Source: Filosporella fistucella (lineage: Eukaryota > Ascomycota > Leotiomycetes > Helotiales). From it: 64,000 bases of DNA. The DNA is taken from the NCBI GenBank assembly GCA_030077755.1, contig JAQJZZ010000001.1, positions 682,001 through 746,000 on the forward strand, given 5' to 3'. Made by a program: the position numbers and the translations under genes. The number at the start of each line of letters is the position of its first letter. The stretch's first letter is position 1. The notes beneath the pieces are model-generated. The model did no database searches and was not told where the DNA came from. It saw nothing but the letters and a program-made list of their open reading frames with translations. Shown in pieces: positions 45,477 through 56,481 of this stretch.

Positions 45477-48400
45477 ATGATGCCTCTGACAAAGATGTTT
45501 CGTGGAGACAAAAGAGTGAGGGAAGGACTAGGAAAAATCATAAGAGGGGAATTTTCACACTATTTGAAACGCGGCGACGAAGCTGGGTACGAGTTCATGC
45601 TCGAGGATGATTTAAACAAAGTCTGGAGCTCGGCGAGGCTCCAAATGTTGTCAAAAGGTCTCGATTGGGCAGATGTGGAATCGCAGAATCGCGCCTTGGA
45701 AGACTTCAAAAAAGTCTTATCGATATTGGTATACATACATTGGGACGAGTGGGAAAAGTTTCGAGACATTTTCCTCGATCATGTCGACAAAAATGGTCGA
45801 CCTGATCGGACGGACGAAGACCTACCCTTTCTTTTCAACGATGACTTCCTCACTCCCGCCCAGCGCCGAGAATTCCTTAAAGTCCAATACATTTTCATAC
45901 CGGTTGTCCTGGCGGAAGAAAGCGCATATGAGGACACTGAGGCTGAGTACAATAAATTACACCGGATGCCATTCCTACAATCAGAAGTTATTGGTGAAGG
46001 TGCTACTGGGATAGTAACGAAAGAGCTTATCGCGGCCCGACATTTTAGACGTGGAGAAACTTTGAACCCAACGGTGAGCCTCATATTATAGATCATAAGC
46101 CTGCGGATTCATCGATACTGATGTATGTTCAGCCTTTCTGGGTTGCTAGTAAGTCCATTGAAAGAGAGAGGGGATCTCTGACGGGAAAGAACAACACAAG
46201 TTTTGCCACCGAGAGAAAGGCACTTCGAGCTTTCAAGCAGTGTCTAGAACATCATGGAAACATCATGCACAGCGTAAGTAGGATTCGGATCAGCCTCATT
46301 CAGAACATGCTATGTTCAGAGTCTGTTTGTATCTTGTGCTGAGTCTTTATAGTACACCACCTTTACCCATGGTTCTCATTTTGCCATAATATCCCCCTTA
46401 GCAGATTTGGACCTTCGAGAATTTTTAGAGGGAGATTACCCGGATTTTGCAGATCGCCAACGGCACTTCACACCGCTAGATCTTCTGAGAGAAGCAGCAT
46501 GTCTCGCTAGTGCCCTCGATTATCTCCACAGAGGACTGAAATTACGCGATAAGAGGATTGCGTGCGCTCACCTCGATTTCAAGCCGGACAATATACTTGT
46601 CCAGTGGTCAGCCGATGGTCGTATGCCTGTCGGCCAATGGCTTGTTCATGATTTTGGCACGTCTAGAATCAAAGAACCTTCGGACATAGCAGGCTTAGCT
46701 CCCGGAGACTTTCTTGCCCAATTTTCCTTGACCAAAGCTCAACGAACACCTGGGCCGTTCCAGGCTCCTGAAGTGCAACAAAGTCAGGAAAAGGTAGTCG
46801 GAAGAGAATCCGACATGTGGTCATTCGGCTGTCTGCTAGCAGTTGTGATTGCTTTCGCTATTGGAGGTCCCCGTTATGTTGAGGACCTTGGCAAATCACG
46901 CGACAATCGTTTTCAGCCAGACCAAGCTGCAACAGACTATTTCTACGCCTTCGATCGTGGAAAACCAATTGTCAAACCGACAATTGTAGGCTTCCTTAGC
47001 AGCTTGAAAACAGAGGCGCAAGAAGATGCTTGGATAGGGCGAACGCTAGACCTTGTTTTCAAAATGCTCGTTGACGCGCCTGTAGAACGTCTCAGTGCAC
47101 ATGATGCAGAACAGCAGCTATACAACATCACAGACCAGGAGGGAACGTTTCTACAGAAAAATTGTAACTGGATCACACCCGCCACATCGTCCCAGCTCAG
47201 AAGAAAATTAGCTTTAAGGGAGCATGCAGGTTTGCAGCACGTCGGACCTGAGCAAAGGCCTCGAGCATCAGCTATGAATGTGCCTATAATAGCAAGGTGG
47301 TCCAACATCACACTTGACCTTGATAATTCTGCAAATCCAACCCAATCCTCGCGAACCCAGGATCCTCATTCAGCATATCCCTACTCCCCTCAACAATACA
47401 CTGCTTATAGATACCCACCACAACAAAACACAGGATTGCCATCTCAACCGAACTCGAGAGAATATAGACCGCATCAGTCGCAGACGCATAATTCGGCTAT
47501 GGACACTCAAAGACAATACTTTGGATCGCCACCCCCACAAAATCCACAAAATCCACAAAATTACGGATCACGTCCTCCCCAAATGAAGAAATCAGCCCCG
47601 GAACCCCCCCGAGAATATATGAAGCAATCACCTCCACAAAATACGAACGAATATCGACCACCTGCTAATACCCAACACCCAGCTCCTCGGAGGCGTAAAA
47701 CCAACGAGAGAGGCGAGGCCTCCACTTCAGGTCTTGGTATCACTACTACTACGAACCATGAATCTCGACGACACAATAAAAATATTGGTTCGACAGGTCG
47801 AAAAAATAACCAACCCAACCCTCTGCTGCAGCCTTTTGAAGCATATGGGCATATGGGTTCTCAAAACTCTGCAAATTCCACCTCGACCTCAGCTGCATAT
47901 GCACGACCCGCCAAAAACTCTCACCTGCCTCAAACTCCACCATCGAATTTGTCGAGGAACCCAAGTTTGACGCCTTCCATGGTCCCGAGCATCATTCGCA
48001 GAACTACAGTAGAAAATGAAGTGATTTCCTCTCCTACTAACTACCCAGCAACTCCAGAACACACAAATCGATCCGACGAAAATTCAAGTCTCGGCAGCGG
48101 CTCTTTCCTTAGTCCCGATATTTCATTTCTATACTTGACTGCTCCTCAAAGGGCTTTAAAAAGCATTATTTGCTCCAACAGCCGTCGGATAGCATCACTT
48201 TCCGAAAGATTAGTCCTCGTGCCCAGCTTTGTTTCTCAAAACAATTGGGTTCAGAAACGTCCGTCCAAGCCACCGGACAGAATTACACTTGGCTTTGAAG
48301 CACCATGGAATATTCAGTGCCCATCAGGCTTCGTGTGGGATATGATGAGTCTGCGTGAAGACTACATAGTGCTACGTGCTTCGAGTCCTGCTCAATCTAA

Positions 48401-49504
48401 GGTTTGTACTTTTCATTTCATGCAAACATTTATGGTGTCTCTATTGTAACGATTTCGGACTATCCTCATCTGGCTCTTGAGTTAGGGGAAGCTGACATTA
48501 TTGCAAAGTTCTTTCGTTATCGCTGTCACACCGTATTCGATCGTGTCCACCATAAATTTTGGGACGAGGAGCCCTTCTCAATTTCATTAGATGGTACCCC
48601 CGCACCCTCAGCCATCAACACTAGAGCGAAATATTTCATCGACGTGATTGTGAATCGGTATGGAGATACGATCTTCGTGTATGATGAAGGGGTTTGCTAT
48701 TACTCAAGGAATTTCGGGTATGAGGTTTATTTCGCACGAATACCAAGTTCAGAGCTGACTGCTAATGGATCAGGTTGCATACCCTTACAACAGAGGGACA
48801 AATGATGAAAGCATCATTCAGCAGTGATGGCAACTATGTATTTGCAGTATGATATTCACTTTCCATTTTCCCCACCACTCCCTCCAATCCTATCCTCATG
48901 TCTGCGGATTATCTCTAGATCCCAGCTAATCTCCTTGAATTAGTGGACGTTGATTGTCGGCCCCTCGAATCATCAAAACCACGGATGGTATATTTGGCAG
49001 GCTTTTGATTCGGTCCAGATCATGCACACAAAGACTTCACGTATGGCAGTAGGTAGGATAGCCTTGCAAGTTGAGCTCGAAATTGACATTTAGTAGTCCA
49101 CAAGGCCAGGACACGGAAGCAATGCACTGATATTCCCATTTGATAGAGGTTTTGCTGCGTTCGAAATCCCTAATCGGTTGTACTTCGTAGCTCTAGATGC
49201 ACATCAAAGCCAGGTGGTACAGTTAATCAAACCAGTTGAAGACGTCATCGCGGGAGTTGGATACGAAAATTCGGAAACCCAGTCTCAGGCATTGATCGTC
49301 GTAAAAGGTGGTTCTTCCCCGCGCTTGAGTTATATTTCGCTGCTCCCTGAAATTGAAGCCTCCGAGCCATCCCCGTCACAGGAATTAGAAGGAAGTTTCA
49401 AGGCGGATTCCGACGATATCGCAGTAGTAGCAGAAGAACCCAGTCCTTTCGTCATTATCTCGCATGCAAACGGACTGGTGGAAAGACGAAAAATCACGGC
49501 CTGA
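45477..49504 (+). CDS. Large protein kinase with C-terminal propeller-like region
   Basis: Seven exons (45477-46073, 46133-46273, 46353-48401, 48482-48717, 48774-48846, 48944-49048, 49097-49504) close in phase to 1202 residues. The first 160 residues are a helical domain of unknown type. The kinase domain spans about 170-480: Gly loop GEGATG, VAIK-type Lys in VASKS, catalytic loop HLDFKPDNIL, DFGTSR, and DMWSFGC. All key residues are present, although HRD is replaced by HLD. Residues 530-800 are a Pro/Gln/Asn-rich linker (PQQYTAYRYPPQQN). The last 350 residues show WD-like blades (MMKASFSSDGNYVFA, PGHGSNALIFPFDRGFAAFE). Splice choices in the last third are by hand; the acceptor at 48943 was selected because the alternative at 48918 leads to a stop. 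Substrate unknown. Confidence 0.8.
47535..47561 (+). repeat. In-frame 9-bp tandem repeat in the kinase linker
   Basis: Three perfect CCACAAAAT units encode the Pro-Gln-Asn repeat inside the low-complexity linker. Length polymorphism between strains is likely. Confidence 0.85.
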
Positions 49505-49549
49505 ACCACAGCTGTTGATTCAATTGTCTTATTGGCACCTCAGGAGTTG

Positions 49550-51215
49550 TTACACAATCCCGAGCCGCTGCTTTTCCGCTCCAGTCGCCCTTTTCTTAGC
49601 TTGCTGGTACGTCTTATATTTCCAATATGACAGGGTAAGGATAGTTAGAGGCACCGTCAGCACTACATATATCCAGAACTGCCTTGAGATTTGGAAGTTA
49701 GACGTTGAGTCTTGGAAGTTGAAGAGATTCGATCCTAGAAGGCCCTATACAGAAGTCAGCTTTGGCTCATCACCCGAGGCCGGGAATGTGTATTTACAGA
49801 TATGAATGTCGCTGGAAGGTAGATGAGTGTGACGAAAGTCACAGCTCGAACCGTTGCGCTGTCATCAACAGTATCTTTGGTGAGTGTTACTAGATGTCCA
49901 TTGGACTCGGCAGATAATTCTTGGTTCTGAAGATTGAGTCCGTCTGCTAACTTCGGAAGGTCAGGTTTGACTCTTAAATCTCCAAATCAGACATAACTTA
50001 CGAACTTCGTCATGTTCTCGATACGCGCCTGTAAGACATGACAAGTTTCGAGATAACTCTGCAGGCGGTTGTCGAATAATTGGAGGTGCTGAGAACTCTT
50101 TGTGATACCTTTGTCATCCTTGGAAGATGATAATATTTTATTCATGACTTGAATCGAATTGATAATTTTGATCGAGGACTTTAGGATGGCAGGGATGGGG
50201 ATTAGTTTTCCTGCCAAATGCCTCAAAGTCTGAAGTGTGTCGAAATTCAGGCTTGTATACTCTTCGCGGTCATGAAGCTCTGCGGTCATGAGATTGTCTT
50301 CCTGTACCAGAATTAGCAAAGATACTCTAAACGGAAAATATTTCTTTAGAGAGACATACCAATTCGGTGAATTTTCTTGTCATATCGTGGAAAAAATATC
50401 GCCAATTATCTACGTATGACGAAAAGATCAAAAGATGAAGCCCGAGAGGATCGGCTCGCAAATCAGCTGCTCCTATCCCAGCAACGTTCGCCTCTTCTAT
50501 TCTTTTCGAGACCCTAGATCGTTTCATAGGATGAAGGAGCAGCCACAGATTTCTCTGTTGTGAGCTTCCGAGACATGTATACTTGTGATACACCCCTGTT
50601 TGACGGACTGACCATGGATCACCATGAGGGCGATTGTTCTTCTCGATGTACCGTAATTGATATGAGATCTCTAAGAAATATCAGTTCTATTTGCTTATCA
50701 CATAAAATTGTCTCACCATGATCTGCACCGTCAAACGTATTATACATGCCAAACTCCGAGACCTCATCCGCGGAGCTATGTTTGTCCCCGAATGCACATA
50801 TGACATCTAATATTTCCGTACTAATCTGATAGTGGCTGAGAAATTTCAGCATTGAGGACTGAGTTATATGTAAGGGAGATAGAGAGTGTTCCTGGCATGT
50901 TGAACTAATTTCATCAGCACAATGGCTCGTTATTGATGTTGATCACGTGGGTGCCCACAAAATCTGAAGGTCTGGCTTCGACTTCCGTTCCAGTATCACG
51001 TCGAGAGCTTCATCGCTTTCAATTGCCGTCTTCGAGAACTCCGTTCCTTGACCTCCTTCGAACACGTCGACTTTTGTCGAACTCGAGAACAGTATCGTTG
51101 ATAATCGATTTAATTGTTCGATGCGCGCTTGACCGTCAACCGCCAGCGCGTCATAATTGTCGAGATTCGTGGGATACGTGAGCCAGGAGGCATCTTCAGC
51201 ATTATTTTCATCCAT
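49550..51215 (-). CDS. CorA-like two-helix membrane protein
   Basis: Six minus-strand exons (50959-51215, 50717-50904, 50360-50670, 50002-50301, 49798-49950, 49550-49744) with introns of 46-58 bp close in phase to 467 residues. The long soluble N-terminal region carries phrases typical of the fungal CorA-like family (SLSPLHITQSSMLKFLSHYQ, YIEKNNRPHGDPWSVRQTGV, GLHLLIFSSYVDNWRYFFHD). A coiled segment follows (RLQSYLETCHVLQARIENMT), then two C-terminal helices, about 385-403 (VTFVTLIYLPATFIS) and about 427-445 (FWIYVVLTVPLTILTLSYW). The ion-selectivity motif GMN of true CorA magnesium channels is not seen between them, so transport is unproven. The first intron uses a weak GTGGGC donor. Its stop lies 45 bp from the convergent kinase stop, so the 3' UTRs overlap. 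Confidence 0.8.
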
Positions 51216-51854
51216 CGCAATGTATAATCCGGCAAAACTGAGAGCTGAAAGTTACTGATCCGTGGATGGGATGCACTTGGTATCTCAGCTACATATCCCA
51301 ATTTTGAAACTGCCAAAATTGAAAAGGTGCACTGCTGTGGCGGTGTTTACGCATTGCCTGTATCACATCTTGGGGCTCTTCCACAGAGCCTGGCAGAGAG
51401 ATTCAAATCATGTCACAATGAACGCAGAGCGGTCGGGCGAAGACATGCAGCCATGTCACAACAGGCTGTAACGAGGTGGCATTTTATCATTCCAAGTGGC
51501 TCAGATAGAGAAATGTTGCAAAAGCAATGCCCCTCTCTAAAATTTTCCAATCATCCGGCTGTTGAGCGGGAGCCACCACCTGATTCTGAGTCGGGGTGTG
51601 GGGGAATACGACTCAATTGGCCGCCTCATTCGACTTCATGATTGATCTGTTCATTGTCAATATTTGCAATGCCGCAGCTTGTTAGTAAGGCTCAGCTTTT
51701 ACGCACTTCAATTCTTCCTAGAGGTTGTCAGAACTTGGTGGTTGATAATGAATGGAATGATTACCGGAGTGAGTTTCTTTGGTGCAAAATATATCCAACG
51801 CTCTTGTTTAGTCTAGTATTATCCAAGTCAGCGAGTGGATCCGAAATTGGAGGC
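51216..51854. other. Intergenic, CorA-like promoter side
   Basis: 639 bp; the apparent plus-strand ORF here starts at TTG and overlaps the antisense small gene. Nothing else supported. Confidence 0.5.
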
Positions 51855-52273
51855 TCAGGAAAGAGTCACCGAAATCTGGTAGTCACCAGGTCCAAAAACC
51901 TCTTCCAGCTTCGCTTTCAAATCTGCCTCCGAAATGTATCCTGTTTCCCGCAATTCAGTCGTGAATTTAAACACAGGTACGGTTTTAGTCGCCATCTGTC
52001 CTTGCTTCGATGCTTCGTTCTCTGCTTCTAAAATGATCGTCAGGCGGCACGCACATGTTTAATATGTTCACTCTGCCCAAAAAAAGTGACTCGCTGATGC
52101 GGCTGAGCAACCACCTCCCCAGCAGGCGTCAAATCATGAGCACCCATTTTAGACAAAGCAGCCACCTCGTCTGAATGGGATGTATTGATCATTCCGCCAC
52201 GACTGTCACATTCAATGGCTTTTGCACGGGTTTTCCATTTGTTGGTGTCGGTGAAGGACTTTGGGGTCGTCAT
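51855..52273 (-). pseudogene. Small hypothetical protein gene with an apparent -1 frameshift
   Basis: From ATG at 52273 a 77-codon frame (MTTPKSFTDTNKWKTRAKAI, HSDEVAALSKMGAHDLTPAG, EHIKHVRAA) ends in TGA at about 52040. One base back, the next frame continues with strong coding character (LTIILEAENEASKQGQ, VPVFKFTTELRETGYISEAD, LKAKLEEVFGPGDY) to a TGA at 51855. Joined by a -1 shift the locus is exactly 140 codons. No intron explains the jump: the only GT-AG pair there would be 27 bp. It is a broken gene, an assembly error, or two small ORFs (77 and 46 codons, the second with its own ATG at 51995). Family unknown; soluble and helical. Confidence 0.5.
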
Positions 52274-52483
52274 CTATTGTTAGACAGCTTTAAACCCCAG
52301 GCTCACTCATTACAATTCATACCATCCGTCTTTTTTTGTCTCTTCCTGCTGATGTTCAATTTTTTCAAAAACATGTTTACACTACACGTCGTATTCACGA
52401 ACACATTTCACGTTCTCTAATGGCTGAGATTGTACAATATGGAGAAGGCTTAGTGTAAGCTTCCCACTGGACGAGACGCATAG

Positions 52484-55194
52484 ATGACGAGGCTGATCCT
52501 GACGCAGGCGAGGGTTGGGAGCATGGCAGATCCTGGCATGATTGCACCGTTTCATGGAGAAGGATTCTGGCTTACAAGGAGCAGTTCATCACGATAGGCG
52601 GCACGATCGGAATCGGGTTTGCGACGACGAGTGGGGAGGTTCTTGCGATTTCTGGGCCGGGCGGAGTATTGATAGCGTTTGGAATTGTGGGACTCGTTGC
52701 GATATGTGTGATGGAGGGGATATGCGAAATGATTGTCCTGTGGCCGATTTCGAATGCCATGATTGAATTTGTGAGGGCGTTCGTGGATCCGGATTTAGCT
52801 ATCGTTGTTGGAATTGCATACTGGCAAGTTGGATAAATCGGCTCGAATGGAGAGATCGAGAGATTCCCTTCGTCCTCAGCCAACAATGAACTAATGGTGC
52901 CGTAGGTACACATACGCTGTCACACTCGCTGCATTGATAATCGGCTCTGCGAGCCTTCTCAATTATTGGGATATTTCTTTCCCCCTCCTGAACGTCGTAT
53001 TCGCATTGTTTCTGCTCACTATATTCGTCATAAATTCTCGGGGCATTAAGGTTTTTGGATGGATTGAACTTTTTGGTGGAATAATCAAATTGCTGCTCGT
53101 TACCGCCATCTTTCTCATCATGATCTTAATCAATGCCGGTGGTGAGTAGGAAACAGGAATTGAGAAACAACTGCTGACTTTTTCTAGCTGTTGGAAATGC
53201 GGGGCATATTGGGAGTGACTGTAAGTAGCTATTGAAAGCGATAAAAACCGCGAACAAAATCCTGACCTAATTGGCAGTTTTCAATGATGGGGTTCGAAAC
53301 AATCCCAATGTTGCAACTTCTCACTTCAAAGCTATATTGTAAGTAATTGCCTTTAATCAAACATATCTCGGCACATCCTAATAAAGAAAACAGGGTCTCA
53401 ATTCCGCTTGCTATCTTCTCCTACATTGGCGTCGAGCTTCTAACTGTCACTGCTTTCGAAGCACGAAATCCAGAAAGCTTGAAAGGACCTGCGAAGCATA
53501 TCGCATATATTATGCTTGTGATATATCTAATAAGCATCGGTGGTTTTGTGGGAAACATCGAATGGTTCAATCAGTACTTGCCGTTTTTCTTCTCGCAACA
53601 GCATGTTAGCCTTGGTGATATGAAGTTAGGACATACCCCACGCTCCTTCCCACCTTCCCCCAACAGCGCTGCAGCGCCAGTTATCGCGGTCATTCAAGCT
53701 GGTATTTCGAACTTACCCGGTGTACTGAATGGATTTCTGGTGTACTCCGGATTAAGTGCTGCCAATACAGCTTTGTATGTCGCATCAAGAACTCTCTATG
53801 GACTTGCGAGAGACTTGAACCGCCTGGATGAGAGACCTATCGTAAGATTCTTTGCTAGGCTGAATGAGGTCTCCGGCACGACCCATATCCCGCATTGGTC
53901 ACTGATTGTATCTCTGGTTATATTTGCATGTTGGCTTCCATTTGTGCATCTGAAGTCGAACTTCACCCAGAAAGAGTTGCAGCAGACGTTGGTTGCGATT
54001 GGAAGTGTGGGGTGTGTTCTTGTCTGGGCATCGCAATGTTTAGCTTTTATCCAGTACCATCGATGGTAAGCCATATCGCATAGCTCCGATTTAGTTGAGC
54101 GCAACTAAACATTTTGCAGGCTATCGCGACATAGAGAATATCTCGTGGGACAGAACTTGGGAAGATTTGACAGATGGCAACGCAAAGGTTTCTCAAGTTA
54201 TGCTTCCAGCATTCAGCCCATTCCTGCATATGTTGGGTTGATATCTTGTTTGGTAATTGTGTTCGTCTTGAATAGTGCAAGCATGTACAATGGCGAGCAG
54301 TTGGCATTCAAGGCTCTAACAATTTATCTTGGTGTAAGTGCTCACAACCTCTGAATGCGCGGAAAGGCCGTTGGATCCGTGGAGGGAGGAATTAGATGCA
54401 TAGCTGACCGATGGACACAGCCTGGGATCCTTCTCGTAATCTTCGTTGCCCTCAAGTTCCGGAATAATTTTCGTGGTCCTGTCAGGCTTGGCAACCGGGA
54501 GTCTCTTCGCAAAACCCTTATCAACCTCAATTCTCTCATTGAAGCTACCCGCCCACCAACGCCTCCACAGAATCCCGATGTTTATAATCCTCAACTTGGA
54601 GCATGGCCGGATAACCCTCAAGCACTTCCAACTCATCCCCGACCAGCGTACGGATATCCTGTCGATCACAATGGCGTCCCGAACGGAAATACTGCTAGTC
54701 CAATCTCAACATATCCTGCGCACAATGGACCCGTAAGCCAACAACCCACAGCACCATTCGCTCTCCCTCCAACTCCTGGCCAATTAGCAAGTTTGCGGAA
54801 CCAAACTCCAGCCTTTCAAGCTCCATTTGATCCTCGTCACCAACCATCTCAACCTTTACTTCACTCTCACAGCCCTTCACCATACACAGGCGGAGAAGAG
54901 AGGAATTACGAACTGGGTGCGTACCCAACAGGACGCGTCACTTCGCCTGTGAGTCTTGCGTCGGAAGTACACAGCGAGAGTATGAATCCTGTTGGGAGAG
55001 ATATGGGTCCTCGTCCCAGAGAAGAAGATAGAAGGGTTAGTGAAGCCAGTGCGCATCTGAGTCCTACTGCTGGGAGAAGAGGGAGTGGGAGTGAGATCAG
55101 TGGGTATGCTTCGCCTACACATGAGTATGAAGAAGGGGTGGAATTGAGCCCGAGGGGAGGGAGGAGAGAAAGGACGGAGCATGCGAGGCGGTGA
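52484..55194 (+). CDS. Amino-acid permease (APC/YAT type) with long cytoplasmic tail
   Basis: Plasma-membrane amino-acid:H+ symporter family. Exons 52484-52823, 52906-53141, 53188-53220, 53278-53338, 53394-54065, 54120-54333 and 54421-55194 close in phase to about 775 residues. The N-terminus reads EGWEHGRSWHD, then helix 1 (FITIGGTIGIGFATTSGEVL), SGPGGVLIAFGIVGL, CEMIVLWPISNAMIEFVRAF and AYWYTYAVTLAALIIGSAS. The first intron has a GCAAGT donor (GC-AG); reading it as spliced restores YWYTYAVT. The tail after the last helix is unusually long, about 250 residues, and Pro/Ser/Gln-rich. The 5' end is unresolved: the frame is closed by a TAA at about 52456 with no in-frame ATG before the first helix, so an upstream exon is missing from my model. 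A MAEIVQYGEGL start at 52427 cannot be joined in phase. Confidence 0.8.
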
Positions 55195-55616
55195 AAACGT
55201 AAGACATGGAGTGATGAGATAAATTCTAATGTATGATACCCTGATAATAGATAATTATAGATGATGTTAATGAAATTACAATTCTTTTCAGATCATATTC
55301 TGGTAGAAGTTGCGAACTGAAAAGTTTGTAAGATCTAGCTTTTCCCTTCAAATAAGTGCAAAATTTAATTCATATGAACGCCTTAACTTTTATGACATCC
55401 AAACTTGCTGAAAAGTCGCTTTCATTTCATACAGCACATTTGCAGAATTATTTTTGCGCCAATATGTTTATCATTTGATCCCTCAGTGTGCTATTCAGGG
55501 ACACAAGAGTCAAGGGTCAAGTTCTGTATGGACACAGAAACTCTCAAAAGCACTTGTTTTCGTAATTTCCGACCATTCCCATATCACACGCCTCTAAACT
55601 GTGCTACCAACCCCGC
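55195..55616. other. Convergent 3' intergenic
   Basis: 422 bp between the permease stop and the stop of the small secreted protein. AT-rich; nothing seen. Confidence 0.5.
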
Positions 55617-55790
55617 CTAACAGCTACGTCCTGTACAATTATCCTGCCACCTTCCATTCAGAAATACACAACTGCATGGATTCCATCCATCGCCTTGTGG
55701 GTTTGGAACTGGGATTGGGTTCGGCGCTGGGGCGGGTGCTGCTATTGCCAGCGTGGCGAGCATTGCGCAGAGAATGGCCGTGATATACAT
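55617..55790 (-). CDS. Tiny secreted four-cysteine protein
   Basis: A single minus-strand exon of 58 codons (57 residues). MYITAILCAMLATLAIAAPA is a textbook signal peptide. The mature part begins with a Pro/Asn-rich stretch (PAPNPIPVPNP) and ends in a compact cysteine module: Cys at 39, 41, 52 and 57, with CSC at its start and Cys as the last residue (RSC). No family recognised. It is well under the usual gene-calling length and is hidden behind a plus-strand shadow ORF. It could lack an upstream or downstream exon, but the ORF is complete with its own ATG and stop. Secretion is well supported by sequence; any role in host interaction or antimicrobial defence is inference. Confidence 0.65.
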   Translation of the reverse strand: MYITAILCAMLATLAIAAPAPAPNPIPVPNPQGDGWNPCSCVFLNGRWQDNCTGRSC

Positions 55791-56481
55791 GATGGATATG
55801 ATATAAGTGTAGACGTGCGTTCTTCAACTGATAATGCGTTAGTGACACACATACAAGAATAGTGGTGTCTCGGCAGATATTACCAATGATGAGCTGTGAT
55901 GGAGACTTTTACTCTGCGTGGGAATGAACTGGATATAGAAGACGGGAAGGCGCTGATAGTATCCTGTGTCGACGAGGTGGAAGCAATGTCTTTTTATACT
56001 TCGGTACCATACTCTCAGATTAAGTTGGATAATACCAGAAAGCCCGTCAGATGATAGATACCAAGCAGTGAGAAAGAGGGGTGGTAGGTAACCCTTGCCC
56101 AGATTCCTGCTTTGACGGCGAAAGGTTTCTTCCTTAGCCAATGTAGAATGACATTCAAGGTATTTCTGATTCCAAGACCATATTATCCAGTTTTCGATTA
56201 CCCATACGGAGTATCTTTTCATTTCTCCAATCTTGGCTGTAGTTTCATGGCGGGGTAATTCCTGCAACATGGGGGCACAGGAAGAGAATCAGTGGTTTTC
56301 ATGTGGGGCAGTCGAGGCACTCAACTTTAAGTTACCATCTCATTTGAATCTCATAGGTCGTATAGGCTCAATGTCTTCTTGGAAGCCATGAAAATACTTT
56401 CACGTAAAAGCCAGAATATTCCGACAATAGATTTGCAGGAAAACCACATAGTCCATTCGACGACACTACCATGTGGCCATT
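55791..56481. other. Intergenic between two small secreted-protein genes
   Basis: 691 bp. A 143-codon minus-strand ORF starting with ATG at 56270 (MLQELPRHETTAKIGEMKRY) has no domain, signal peptide or splice partner that I can support; it overlaps the probable promoter of the 55790 gene. Confidence 0.45.

Noticed and set aside
45287..45610. 107-codon ORF as the true start of the kinase gene
   Set aside because: Different frame, no donor joining it to the kinase frame; the ATG at 45477 gives a clean start.
48919..49010. Frameshift in the kinase gene at a T4 run (GGCTTTTGATT)
   Set aside because: It arises only with the acceptor at 48918. Using the acceptor at 48943 keeps the frame open through to the next exon, so the gene is intact here.
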